From Saprospiraceae bacterium (GTDB lineage Bacteria; Bacteroidota; Bacteroidia; Chitinophagales; Saprospiraceae), in NCBI GenBank assembly GCA_020629965.1, contig JAHDCG010000025.1, positions 1 to 37,445 of the forward strand: a DNA stretch of 37,445 nt. The letters are read 5' to 3'. The position numbers were made by a program, and so were the translations under genes. Shown in pieces: positions 15,992-24,848 of this stretch; position 1 is the first letter of the stretch, and each line of letters opens with the position of its first letter. Below the pieces are notes generated by a model, which saw nothing but the letters and a program-made list of their open reading frames with translations, had not been told where the DNA came from and did no database searches.

Positions 15992-16390
15992 TTAAAACTT
16001 CAAAACCGCCATTACCGCGCCCGAAATCCCCATCAGTGCGACCAAATAACCGGCGTCGATTAAAAACAACTTCAGCGATTTTTTCTGATACAGATAGTTA
16101 ATCGCCGTAGCCGGAACGGCGTAAAAAAGTGCTGCCATCATCCCGTGAAAGCCGCCGTGCATAAAGGTTTGCTCCGCCGGGTCGTGCATATTGACGATGT
16201 AATTGACTGCGAAAGACAAGACAACCATCATCAAAAAAGACAGAGCGTAAGTCATCACTAAACCCTTTTGCGCCTGCTCGTCGGTGACGCCGGTTTCGGC
16301 TTGCCACGCTTTGCCGAAAAGGGCGGTGTACCACAGGGCGCCGAGGGCGAAGGCAGCGAGGGCGCCGAGGATTGGTTCTAAAAATGTCAT
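15992..16390 (-). CDS. DUF1761-like small membrane protein
   Basis: A 132-aa protein with four predicted hydrophobic helices (about 5-25, 45-66, 78-97, 110-130). The N-terminal ALAAFALGALWYTALFGKAW, followed by a short polar loop with a QKGLVMTYALSFL segment, resembles the DUF1761 family. No biochemical role is known. It has its own promoter (TACATTTA at 16432-16439) and a 32-bp perfectly palindromic terminator just after the stop. Confidence 0.7.
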   Translation of the reverse strand: MTFLEPILGALAAFALGALWYTALFGKAWQAETGVTDEQAQKGLVMTYALSFLMMVVLSFAVNYIVNMHDPAEQTFMHGGFHGMMAALFYAVPATAINYLYQKKSLKLFLIDAGYLVALMGISGAVMAVLKF

Positions 16391-16431
16391 AATTGTAACG
16401 TTTTTTGTTTGTGAAAAAAGATTATTCGGGG

Positions 16432-16439
16432 TAAATGTA
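16432..16439 (-). promoter_or_regulatory. -7 box of the DUF1761 gene
   Basis: TACATTTA, 42 bp before the ATG. Confidence 0.45.
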
Positions 16440-16504
16440 GGGAATAATTTAAAACTTTAAAAATAAAGGCGTTTGACTGTGATTATGCCCCCTTTAAAAC
16501 ATAA

Positions 16505-16541
16505 AAAAGCCTCCTCTGCGCAGTTGCAAAGAAGGCTCTGA
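16505..16541 (-). terminator. Terminator of the TPR gene
   Basis: Imperfect 11-bp stem (GCCTTCTTTGC with GCAGAGGAGGC in RNA sense) followed by TTTTTTATG on the minus strand. Confidence 0.65.
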
Positions 16542-16591
16542 AAAAAAGTATGAAAATTTTTAGGCGGCGGGTTCCCGGCTTTGCCATCGGG

Positions 16592-17848
16592 CTAATACTC
16601 GCAAAAATAATCCATCATTTCGCGGGCTTCTTGATGTCCGAGTTCCTCGCTTTTCTCCAAATCCGCGCAACCGGGGGCAGTTTCGTAGAGCGTTATAAAA
16701 GTCAAACCGCGATTAAAATAAGCGTCGGCGTTGTTCTCGTCAATCTCCAAAGCGAGGGTGTAATCCTGCACCGCCGCGCCCGTATAGCCGAACAAGACGT
16801 GCAGATTTCCGCGATTGATAAACGGCTCGGCTTTGCGAAATTCCGTCTCGTCGATGGCGCGATTCATGTCTTGCAGCGCACCGGCAAAGTCGCCGAGCAT
16901 CTTGCGCGTGAGTCCGCGATTCAGGTAAGCTTTCGGATAGTCCGCGCCTTTTAATTCGATAATTTTATTGTAATCAGCAAGTGCTTTTTGCGGCTCGCCC
17001 GTCTCTTTGTGCAGGAGAGCGCGGTCGAAATAGGCTTTGGTTAAATCTTGCTGCAACTCCAAGGCACGGTCAAAATGCGCCCGTGCCGCCGTTTTATTTC
17101 CGTTGATTTTTTCGACGCGACCGAGGTTATAAAAAGCAATGGCAAACTCGGGGTTCAGCTCCGTGGCTTTTTTAAATGCCGCCTGCGCCTTTTGATATTT
17201 TTCTTCTTTCAAATATATCAAGCCGCGCAAATCGTAAGCTAAAGCAGACTCCGGAAATTCAAGCAGCAGCGTATCCGTTTTAGCGACCGCCTCCGCATAA
17301 TTTTCCGTATCGACATCGTACATGGCAGACTCGGCGAGTTCTAATTCACGCGCGTCGTACTCCTCCTCTCCCACTTTTTTGTCGAGCAATTCGTAATAAT
17401 AATTCATCCTTTGCTCAGCGTTCAGTTCTTCTTTTGCGCCGGCGGGGTCGGACGACAGTACGTTTATCATATTGTCTTTGCCGCGATAGCCGTACAAATC
17501 GGCGGCGTGCGGATTGAGGACGGCGGCTTTGGCAAAGTCGGCTTCGGCTTCGGTCGTCATACCCATCAAAGAGCGATAGTAAGCGCGCGTCAACAGAATT
17601 TGCGTGCTGTTCGGACTTGCCGAGTAGGCTTCGTCCAAGGTGATATTTGCCGCTTCGAGGTCGCCGCTGCGGTACTCCGCATTGGCTTTCATCAGCAATC
17701 GCTGCTCGTCGCCGCGCGGGGCGTCGGTGGTGTAGGTTCTGCCGCTGAGGGCTTTGCGTCCGTCTCGGCTTTGTCCGAAAATTTCGGTGACAAAGAGAGT
17801 CAGAATTAAAACGCAAAAGATTTTAAGGTCGAAATTTTTCATAGACAT
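16592..17848 (-). CDS. Exported TPR-repeat protein
   Basis: A 418-aa protein with an N-terminal signal peptide (FCVLILTLFVTEIFGQ) and at least eight tetratricopeptide repeats. Clear units include FYNLGRVEKINGNKTAARAH, AYFDRALLHKETGEPQKALA, AYLNRGLTRKMLGDFAGALQ and AYFNRGLTFITLYETAPGCA. TPR proteins act as protein-protein scaffolds; in Bacteroidota exported ones often belong to envelope complexes, but no partner is visible. Start is the ATG at 17848; a second in-frame ATG two codons later (17842) is equally plausible. It is divergent from the pyruvate-kinase-like gene at 18015. A terminator hairpin follows at 16505-16541. Confidence 0.82.
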   Translation of the reverse strand: MSMKNFDLKIFCVLILTLFVTEIFGQSRDGRKALSGRTYTTDAPRGDEQRLLMKANAEYRSGDLEAANITLDEAYSASPNSTQILLTRAYYRSLMGMTTEAEADFAKAAVLNPHAADLYGYRGKDNMINVLSSDPAGAKEELNAEQRMNYYYELLDKKVGEEEYDARELELAESAMYDVDTENYAEAVAKTDTLLLEFPESALAYDLRGLIYLKEEKYQKAQAAFKKATELNPEFAIAFYNLGRVEKINGNKTAARAHFDRALELQQDLTKAYFDRALLHKETGEPQKALADYNKIIELKGADYPKAYLNRGLTRKMLGDFAGALQDMNRAIDETEFRKAEPFINRGNLHVLFGYTGAAVQDYTLALEIDENNADAYFNRGLTFITLYETAPGCADLEKSEELGHQEAREMMDYFCEY

Positions 17849-18014
17849 TTTATTTATCGGGTTAGGCCTCTGAAACGAGGCACAAAAAAAAATAATTGTG
17901 AATTATTCACTTGTTTAACTAACAAAAATAAAGGCAACAATGTTTAGAATAATAGTTTTACTTTCAAACTTTAACTAAAGACAATTTTGTCGCCGTTTTA
18001 ATCAATCATCCTAT

Positions 18015-19529
18015 ATGAAAGTCAAAAATTTGGAAAAGGAGTTAGAAAAGATTTTCAATCGCATGGTACAGGAAGATTTTCGGGCCGAACTCATCGCGGA
18101 GACCGTACATCCGGACTACCGCTTCAGCGCGAAAAATCTGTACCGCTATCTGATTTTGCGAGATTTCGATTTACGAAAAATTCATGACAGTCTGTCGGAT
18201 TTGGGAATTTCGGCAATGCGCAGCGGCGAAGGTTATGTATTTGCCAATGTCCTGCTTTCGTTACGTTTGCTGAATTTAATTCTCGGTCACGAAATGCAGG
18301 ATGATTTTGATATTGAATACAAAGGCTATCGCAAAAGCAAGAAAATGCTGCGTCGCCACGCCAACGAATTGTTTAATAAAGCACAAAAAAAGCACTTCAC
18401 CGAAATCATGGTGACGATGCCGACGGAAGCGGCGGAAGACGTTGATTTACTGCGCAGCCTCGTCGATGCGGGCATGGAAACGGCGCGGATAAATTGCAGC
18501 CACGACGATATACCGGTGTGGAAAAAAATGATAGCCAACATTCAGGCAGTCAGCAAAGAATTGAAAAAAGATGTCAAAATCTATATGGATATGTCGGGTC
18601 CGAAAATCCGCATTGCCGACCTGAAAGTTTTGTCGAAAAAAGGAAAAGAAAAATCCTTTATCAAAATACAAACGGGTGAACATTTGACCCTGACCAAACG
18701 CACCACCGACGGCAAACAAGCCGTGTACGGAGACGACAACAGCTTGATTTCGGGCAGCGAAGTCGGGGTATTATTGCCGCAAATTATCGACGATTTACAG
18801 GTCAAAGACCGTGTATTTTTTGACGACGGTATGATTGAAGCGGTGGTCACAAAAAAGACTAAAACGGATGCTAAACTGCTGATTACCAAGGCTTACAAAA
18901 ACAAATTGGGCAGCGGTAAAGGCATCAATCTGCCCGATACCAAACTCAACCTGCCCTCGCTGACCGAGCGCGACATCGAGCTGCTGCCCTTCATCTGCAA
19001 GCACGCCGATATTGTCGGTTACTCCTTCGTGCGCACCCCCGAAGATGTGGCGGCACTTTACAAAGAATTGGAAAATTTCGACTGCCCCGACATGGGCGTT
19101 GTGCTGAAAATTGAAAATAAGGAGGCTTTTGAAAATTTGCCTTTAATGCTTTTCGAAGCCATGAAAAGACAAAAGGTCGGCGTGATGATAGCGCGCGGAG
19201 ATTTAGCGGTAGAAATCGGTTTCGAGCGCATCGCCGAGGTACAAAACCAAATTTTGTGGCTCTGCGAGGCGGCGCACGTTCCCGTCATTTGGGCGACGCA
19301 GGTCTTGGAAAATCTCGCAAAAACGGGTATCCCCACCCGCGCCGAGGTCAGCGATGCGGTGCAGAGTGCGCAGGCGGAATGCGTAATGCTGAACAAAGGT
19401 CCGTACATCGCAGAGGCCGTAGCGACTTTGAAAAATATTTTGATTTCTGCGGAAGCGCATTCTTTTAAGCGTAAAAATGCGCTGCGGTCTTTGAATGTAG
19501 CGCGGAACACTCTGCAAAAAATGTATTGA
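18015..19529 (+). CDS. Pyruvate kinase-like protein with N-terminal extension, no C-terminal domain
   Basis: A pyruvate kinase barrel starts at about residue 127 (HFTEIMVTMPTEAAEDVDLL) after an unrelated helical extension. Key residues are present: Arg158 and Asn160 (ARINCSH), Lys365 and Glu367 (LKIENKEAF), Asp396 (MIARGDLAVE) and Thr428 (VIWATQVLE). A B-domain insertion lies at about 200-310. The chain ends at residue 504 soon after ECVMLNKGPYIAEAVATL, so the C-terminal allosteric domain of standard pyruvate kinases is missing. It may convert PEP and ADP to pyruvate and ATP without effector control, or act on another substrate; the canonical DTKGPEIR is changed to DMSGPKIR. ATG start at 18015. 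Confidence 0.8.
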   Translation: MKVKNLEKELEKIFNRMVQEDFRAELIAETVHPDYRFSAKNLYRYLILRDFDLRKIHDSLSDLGISAMRSGEGYVFANVLLSLRLLNLILGHEMQDDFDIEYKGYRKSKKMLRRHANELFNKAQKKHFTEIMVTMPTEAAEDVDLLRSLVDAGMETARINCSHDDIPVWKKMIANIQAVSKELKKDVKIYMDMSGPKIRIADLKVLSKKGKEKSFIKIQTGEHLTLTKRTTDGKQAVYGDDNSLISGSEVGVLLPQIIDDLQVKDRVFFDDGMIEAVVTKKTKTDAKLLITKAYKNKLGSGKGINLPDTKLNLPSLTERDIELLPFICKHADIVGYSFVRTPEDVAALYKELENFDCPDMGVVLKIENKEAFENLPLMLFEAMKRQKVGVMIARGDLAVEIGFERIAEVQNQILWLCEAAHVPVIWATQVLENLAKTGIPTRAEVSDAVQSAQAECVMLNKGPYIAEAVATLKNILISAEAHSFKRKNALRSLNVARNTLQKMY

Positions 19530-19543
19530 GTCGTTGCCGGTTG

Positions 19544-19696
19544 AGCACTCATCTGACGCGGATTTTTCGCCGCATGGCGATATAATGCTCGTCGGATGCG
19601 TGCGCCTATCAAAAACGAAAACTTTAATTTTCATTATCATCGACACGTCAGATGTTCCTTATTTTGACCCTCGTCAAAAAGGAGCATCCGACGTGT
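19544..19696. repeat. Four inverted CATCYGACG boxes
   Basis: CATCTGACG at 19550-19558, CGTCGGATG at 19590-19598, CGTCAGATG at 19647-19655, CATCCGACG at 19685-19693: orientation +,-,-,+. The outer pair of each hairpin extends to 14-16 bp. It fills the pyruvate kinase-thioesterase spacer and ends 15 bp before the thioesterase ATG. Confidence 0.65.
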
Positions 19697-19711
19697 ATCT
19701 AAAAAACTCCT

Positions 19712-20095
19712 ATGAAATTTTATTCGCGCAAGCTCATCAAACCGGGCGATTTGAATGCCAACAACACTCTTTTCGGCGGTCAACTGCTGCGTTGGATTGA
19801 CGAAGAAGCGGGCATTTATACCATGACCAAACTCAACAGTCGGCGCACGGTGACGAAGTATATTTCCGAAATTAATTTTGTCAGCAGCGCACGGCAGGCG
19901 GACACGATTGAAATCGGTTTGGCTTTTTCCGATATCGGACGTACTTCGATTACTTTGAGCTGTGTAGTCCGCAATCTCGTGACCAAAAATGTCATCATTG
20001 AAATCGACAAAATCGTTTTTGTAAATGTGGACGAAAACGACCGACCGCTGCCGCACGGCTTGACGCGGGAGGATATAGAACGGGAGGCATTATGA
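19712..20095 (+). CDS. Hotdog-fold acyl-CoA thioesterase
   Basis: A 127-aa single-hotdog protein of the YciA/acyl-CoA hydrolase type, which cleaves acyl-CoA to free acid and CoA. The active-site helix region reads LNANNTLFGGQLLRWIDEEAG, matching the family pattern (A/N)N..G/TLFGG..L..ID.A. Later conserved stretches are INFVSSARQADTIEIG and RTSITLSCVVRN. The length is typical. The ATG at 19712 comes after a spacer with inverted CATCYGACG boxes; the next gene starts 109 bp downstream on the same strand but has its own -7 box. Substrate chain length cannot be told. Confidence 0.88.
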   Translation: MKFYSRKLIKPGDLNANNTLFGGQLLRWIDEEAGIYTMTKLNSRRTVTKYISEINFVSSARQADTIEIGLAFSDIGRTSITLSCVVRNLVTKNVIIEIDKIVFVNVDENDRPLPHGLTREDIEREAL

Positions 20096-20103
20096 GAGCG
20101 AGC

Positions 20104-20171
20104 AACCGACAACGGGCAACTATCTTTTAAACTTTTCCTAAACGGGCAATCGACAACGGACAATAGGCAAC
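20104..20171 (+). repeat. CAACGGACAAT-type repeat before amidohydrolase gene
   Basis: Degenerate units CAACCGA, CAACGGG, CAATCGA, CAACGGA, CAATAGG, CAACA leading up to the -7 box. Confidence 0.6.
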
Positions 20172-20178
20172 AAAAAAC

Positions 20179-20186
20179 TATTTTTG
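20179..20186 (+). promoter_or_regulatory. -7 box of the amidohydrolase fusion gene
   Basis: TATTTTTG followed by C, exact consensus, 17 bp before the ATG; the leader would be only about 10 nt. Confidence 0.55.
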
Positions 20187-20203
20187 CGGAAAAAATCACT
20201 ACC

Positions 20204-23200
20204 ATGCAAAAGTTATTAACCGCACTCGTTTTTCTCACCTTATGCAGCACCGCATTTGCCCAAGATAAGAAGGATTGGGACGTGACCGCGCCGCCCGTTA
20301 TCGAATACAAAAACACCGACATCCAAACCGACGAAGGTACTTGGCTCAACGTCGATGAACACGAGGGTACGCTCGTTTTCGACCTGCTCGGCGACATTTA
20401 TACGCTGCCGCTCGCGGGCGGAAAAGCAACGGCGATTCGTACCGGCATTGCTTGGGAAGTACAGCCGCGCTTTAGTCCGGACGGCAAGAAAATTCTGTTT
20501 ACCTCGGATGCCGGCGGCGGGGATAATATTTGGAGCATGAACCGTGACGGCAGCGACGCGGAACAGTTGACGAAGGAAGATTTTCGGCTGTTGAACAATG
20601 CGGTGTGGTCGCCGGACGGTAATTATTTTGCGGCACGAAAGCACTTTACCTCGGGTCGTTCACTCGGCGCGGGCGAAATGTGGCTGTACCACCAAACGGG
20701 CGGTGCGGGCACGCAACTGACCGAGCGTAAAAACGACCAACAGGACGTCAACGAACCCGCTTTTTCGCCCGACGGTCGTTATTTGTATTACAGCGAAGAC
20801 GAATATCCCGGCGGCTATTTTCAGTATAATAAAGACCCCAACGACCAAATTTACGTCATCAAACGCTATGACCGCGAGACGGGTAAGACGACCAAAATCA
20901 CGGGCGGTCCCGGCGGTGCGATGCGTCCGCAAGTGTCGCCGGACGGTAAGAAGTTGGCTTACGTGCATCGCGTGCGCGCCAAAACCGTACTGATGCTGCA
21001 CGACTTGGAGACGGGCGAGGAGTTTATGATTTACGACGGACTGAGCAAAGACCAAAGCGAGGCTTGGGCGATTTTCGGAACGTATCCGGGCTTTGATTGG
21101 CTGGCGGATAATACGCACGTGGTGATATGGGCGCAGGGAAAAATCAAGAAAATAAATACGAAAACGAAGGCGGTTGCGGACATTCCTTTTCAGGTCGATG
21201 CGCAGTTGCAAATTGCGGAAACGCTGAAATTTACGAACCCCGTTTTTGAGAAAAATATCGACGTGAAGGTCATTCGCCACGCAGTGACTTCACCCGATGA
21301 GAAGACTTTGGTTTTTAATGCCGTCGGTCATTTATGGTCAAAGAAATTGCCCGACGGTAAACCGCAGCGACTGACGGACAGCAAAGATTTTGAGTTTGAA
21401 CCCGCCTTTGCGCCCGACGGCAACAGCATTGTTTATGTAACTTGGAATGACCAAGAAAAAGGGGCGATTCGCACTTTAGATTTGACAAGTAAAGCGAGCA
21501 AAAAACTGACGAGCAAAAAAGGAATTTACCGCACCCCGAGCTACTCGCCGGACGGTAAAGTGATTGTCTATCGCAAAGACGGCGGCAACTCGCATCAGGG
21601 CTACACGCACACCAAGGAGCCGGGAATTTATACAATGAAAGTGAGTGCCCCAACCTCCCAACCCCACAACCTCTTAACTCCCAAAGGCGAATATCCTGTT
21701 TTTAACAAAGACGGTTCGCGCGTTTTTTATCAGACGGGCGGCTTTCTGTTCGGTAGTTTGACGAAGGCGTATCACAGTATCAAAACGGACGGATATGATG
21801 ACCGAAAAATCGCGGATGCCAAGTATGCGCAGCGTTTTTCGGTGAGTCCGGACAACGAATGGATTGCCTGGTCGGAACTCTACAAGGTTTACATCGCACC
21901 GATGCCGCAGACCGGGCAGTCGGTCGGTTTGAGCGCGAAAACGAAAGCCGTGCCGGTGGCGCAGGTCGCTAAAGATGCAGGTATCAATCTGCATTGGTCG
22001 GCAGACAGTAAGAAGTTGCATTGGACGCTGGGCGAGGCGTATTTTACGAGTGAACTGACGGAACGATTTACCTTTTTAAAGAACTCTGTGGACAGCATTC
22101 CGCCCATGGATACGGTCGGCATTGCGGTGGGTTTGCAAGTTGCGGCAGACAAGCCCGGCGGCATGATTGCCTTTATCAACGCCCGCATCATCACGATGGA
22201 AGGCGATAAAGTAATTGACAACGGAACGCTGATTGTCGAAGATAATATTATTACGCAAATCGGCGCAACGGGTGACATTCGCGTGCCGGGTAAAGCAAAA
22301 GTTATCGACGTGCAAGGGAAAACAATAATGCCGGGCATCATCGACGTACACGGGCATTTGGGTAATTTTCGTTACGGTCTCAGCCCGCAGCAGCAGTGGG
22401 AATATTTCGCGAATTTGGCTTACGGCGTTACGACGGCGCACGACCCGAGCAGTAACTCGGAAATGATTTTTTCGCATTCGGAAATGATAAAAACCGGCGA
22501 TATGGTCGGTCCGCGCCTCTACTCGACCGGCAACATTTTGTACGGTGCGGACGGAGATTTTAAAGCGGTCATCAACGGCTTGGAAGATGCGCGCTCGGCC
22601 CTGCGCCGCACGAAGGCTTACGGAGCATTCAGCGTAAAAAGCTACAATCAGCCGCGCCGCGACCAACGGCAGCAGGTCATACAGGCTGCCAAAGAACTGG
22701 AAATGCTGGTGGTGCCCGAGGGCGGCTCGACGATGTACCACAACCTGACGCAGGTAGTGGACGGACACACGGGCGTGGAGCACAACATCCCCGTTGCGCC
22801 GCTGTACAACGACATTGTGCAGATGTGGGCGGCAACGAAAGCGCATAATACGCCGACGCTGATTGTCAATTACGGCGGTATGAACGGCGAGTATTATTTT
22901 TACGAAAAAGATAAAATCTGGGAAAAGTCACGACTGCTGAATTTTATGCCGCGCGAGATGCTGGACAGCCGCGCCCGTCACCGCACGGCAGTGCCGCAGG
23001 AGGAGTACGACAACGGTCACATTTTGGTGGCGGAGTCTTGTAAGAAATTGCAGGATGCGGGTGTGAATATCAACCTTGGAGCGCACGGTCAGTTGCAGGG
23101 TCTCGGCGCACACTGGGAGCTGTGGATGCTGCACCAAGGCGGCATGACGAACCTCGAAGCGTTGCGTGCCGCGACTATGAACGGCGCGATTTATCTGGGT

Positions 23201-23473
23201 ATGGAGCAGGAAATCGGCTCGCTGGAGCAAGGTAAATTGGCGGATTTAATTGTCATCGACGGCAATCCCTTACAGGAAATACGCGACACGGAAAAGGTGG
23301 TTTATACGATGGTAAACGGACGACTGTACGATGCGGAGCAGATGAACGAGGTCGGAAATTATGACAAAAAGCGTGAGAAATTCTATTTTGAAGAAGCGGG
23401 CAGCGGCAACGGATTTCCGTATTTCGAGCGGACGGGAAGTCATGTGCGGGGGCAGTGCGGGTGTGGGTTGTAA
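20204..23473 (+). CDS. Exported TolB-like beta-propeller / amidohydrolase fusion protein
   Basis: A 1089-aa exported protein: signal peptide (about 1-20, LLTALVFLTLCSTAFAQ), then a propeller region to about residue 640 with repeated SPDGK motifs (FSPDGKKILF, WSPDGNYFAA, FSPDGRYLYY, VSPDGKKLAY, FAPDGNSIVY, YSPDGKVIVY), then an amidohydrolase barrel. The metal site includes DVHGHLG near residues 712-718; later landmarks are GVEHNIP, GAHGQLQGLGAHWE and the C-terminal LEQGKLADLIVIDGNPL. This architecture is known in Bacteroidota as WD40-like amidohydrolases; likely substrates are cyclic amides, peptides or imides in the periplasm, but none is proven. Promoter TATTTTTG at 20179-20186. Confidence 0.85.
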   Translation: MQKLLTALVFLTLCSTAFAQDKKDWDVTAPPVIEYKNTDIQTDEGTWLNVDEHEGTLVFDLLGDIYTLPLAGGKATAIRTGIAWEVQPRFSPDGKKILFTSDAGGGDNIWSMNRDGSDAEQLTKEDFRLLNNAVWSPDGNYFAARKHFTSGRSLGAGEMWLYHQTGGAGTQLTERKNDQQDVNEPAFSPDGRYLYYSEDEYPGGYFQYNKDPNDQIYVIKRYDRETGKTTKITGGPGGAMRPQVSPDGKKLAYVHRVRAKTVLMLHDLETGEEFMIYDGLSKDQSEAWAIFGTYPGFDWLADNTHVVIWAQGKIKKINTKTKAVADIPFQVDAQLQIAETLKFTNPVFEKNIDVKVIRHAVTSPDEKTLVFNAVGHLWSKKLPDGKPQRLTDSKDFEFEPAFAPDGNSIVYVTWNDQEKGAIRTLDLTSKASKKLTSKKGIYRTPSYSPDGKVIVYRKDGGNSHQGYTHTKEPGIYTMKVSAPTSQPHNLLTPKGEYPVFNKDGSRVFYQTGGFLFGSLTKAYHSIKTDGYDDRKIADAKYAQRFSVSPDNEWIAWSELYKVYIAPMPQTGQSVGLSAKTKAVPVAQVAKDAGINLHWSADSKKLHWTLGEAYFTSELTERFTFLKNSVDSIPPMDTVGIAVGLQVAADKPGGMIAFINARIITMEGDKVIDNGTLIVEDNIITQIGATGDIRVPGKAKVIDVQGKTIMPGIIDVHGHLGNFRYGLSPQQQWEYFANLAYGVTTAHDPSSNSEMIFSHSEMIKTGDMVGPRLYSTGNILYGADGDFKAVINGLEDARSALRRTKAYGAFSVKSYNQPRRDQRQQVIQAAKELEMLVVPEGGSTMYHNLTQVVDGHTGVEHNIPVAPLYNDIVQMWAATKAHNTPTLIVNYGGMNGEYYFYEKDKIWEKSRLLNFMPREMLDSRARHRTAVPQEEYDNGHILVAESCKKLQDAGVNINLGAHGQLQGLGAHWELWMLHQGGMTNLEALRAATMNGAIYLGMEQEIGSLEQGKLADLIVIDGNPLQEIRDTEKVVYTMVNGRLYDAEQMNEVGNYDKKREKFYFEEAGSGNGFPYFERTGSHVRGQCGCGL

Positions 23474-23587
23474 GGCTTTTTGAACCTGATTATGATGGGG
23501 TAAGAGTTTGGTTTTACTTCGTAAAACATCTGTGACTTCCGCTTTTGACGTGTCACGGATTAAGTTTTTCGCCGTGTGATTTTTTGT

Positions 23588-23595
23588 TATCTTTA
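23588..23595 (+). promoter_or_regulatory. -7 box of the Rpn nuclease gene
   Basis: TATCTTTA, 24 bp before the ATG; a TTTTTCG tract about 20 bp upstream could serve as -33. Confidence 0.45.
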
Positions 23596-23619
23596 CGCTA
23601 ACGAAAAACTACACAGATT

Positions 23620-24681
23620 ATGGAAGAGCAAATTACGAGTCCGCACGACAAATTTTTCAAGCGCATTTTTTCATCGGTCACGGAGGTGCGCGTATTTCTC
23701 AAGCATTTTTTGCGGTCGGACATTCTGGACGGTCTGCGCTTGGAAACATTGGAACACCGAGGCGGCGAAAGTTTTGTCGATAAAAAGATGAAAGAATTTT
23801 TCACGGACATGGTTTATGTCTGTGAGCACACGAACGGTCAAACGCTGAAAATCAGCATTCTGTTCGAGCATAAAAGCTATTGGGATGCGAAATTGCCGGT
23901 GCAGCTTTTGACCTACCTGACGGAAGGCTACAAAAGTCAGACTAAGGATAAAAACGCTGTGCACATCAATTACATTCTGCCGATTTTGCTGTATCACGGC
24001 CCGAAAAATCGGAAGCAGCAGGAGCTGAAAGATATGGTAAAAAATCCGGTCGCGCTGTTCGAGCGGTACCTGCCGAATTCTGCTTGCGAAGTCATCGATT
24101 TGAATGTAATTGCGGATAGTATAATTATGTCCATTACGGAAAGTGTAGTGCTTTCCAAGACTTTGACCGTTTTTAAATACAGCAGCGACAAGAGTTACAT
24201 CTTGCAAAATTCGCGGGAAATTCTTAGTTTTACCCAACGAAATTTATCAAGCTACGAAAAACGCGAACTGATTGTAAAATTTGTGCGTTATATTTTCGCG
24301 GCGCATCGTTTTGACGAACAAGAAATTAATCAATTTACAGAAAATTTAGATGTTATGGGACAGGCAGTTGTCGGTAGTTATGCGGATGTTTTGTTGGAGA
24401 AGGGCATGGAAAAGGGAAAAATAAAGGAAAGCACCTTAAAAAGTATAAAATCTCTATGCTATTCCTTAAAATTTCTTTCGGGTTTTCCGGAAGAAAAAAT
24501 AGCTAAGGTCACTTCGAGTACGCTGAAGATGACTGTTACTCTGCGGAAATTACTCGAAAAGAACAATGTGAAATCTGCTGAAAAAGCAATTCTGAAAAAC
24601 TACTTCAAGGATGTTGAATTAGACGAAAAAGAACGAAAAGAACTTTTGAAAAGCATCCGCGATTATTATGCTTCCGCATAA
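23620..24681 (+). CDS. Rpn-family PD-(D/E)XK nuclease (YhgA-like)
   Basis: A 353-aa member of the Rpn/YhgA family (recombination-promoting nuclease, formerly 'putative transposase'). The N-terminal signature HDKFFKRIFSSVTEVRVFLKHFL is clear. The PD-(D/E)XK core is visible as Asp63 (FFTDMVYV) and Glu83-x-Lys85 (ILFEHKSYWD), followed by LPVQLLTYLTEG and ILPILLYHG. In E. coli these proteins are DNA nucleases that raise RecA-independent recombination and may spread between genomes. The C-terminal ~150 residues are charged and helical (EKGMEKGKIKES), a usual feature of the family. It has its own promoter and a strong intrinsic terminator and no partner gene, so it is likely an independent cargo gene. 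Confidence 0.88.
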   Translation: MEEQITSPHDKFFKRIFSSVTEVRVFLKHFLRSDILDGLRLETLEHRGGESFVDKKMKEFFTDMVYVCEHTNGQTLKISILFEHKSYWDAKLPVQLLTYLTEGYKSQTKDKNAVHINYILPILLYHGPKNRKQQELKDMVKNPVALFERYLPNSACEVIDLNVIADSIIMSITESVVLSKTLTVFKYSSDKSYILQNSREILSFTQRNLSSYEKRELIVKFVRYIFAAHRFDEQEINQFTENLDVMGQAVVGSYADVLLEKGMEKGKIKESTLKSIKSLCYSLKFLSGFPEEKIAKVTSSTLKMTVTLRKLLEKNNVKSAEKAILKNYFKDVELDEKERKELLKSIRDYYASA

Positions 24682-24701
24682 TAATCCTGTTCATCTGTTC
24701 C

Positions 24702-24740
24702 AAAAACAGCCGCATCGAACTCCATCGACGCGGCTGTTTT
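24702..24740 (+). terminator. Terminator of the Rpn nuclease gene
   Basis: AAAAACAGCCGC pairs with GCGGCTGTTTTT, extended inward by TCGA/TCGA; T-run follows. Confidence 0.85.
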
Positions 24741-24803
24741 TATTTCAAACCGTCATCTTTTGAGGGTTAAATACAAGACCTGACAATATTTCTCCGATTT
24801 TTT

Positions 24804-24811
24804 TATATTTT
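24804..24811 (+). promoter_or_regulatory. -7 box of the exported-protein gene at 24849
   Basis: TATATTTT, 37 bp before the ATG, one base from consensus. Confidence 0.4.
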
Positions 24812-24848
24812 ACAGCGATATTCTAAATTCTTCACCTGACACATTGTT

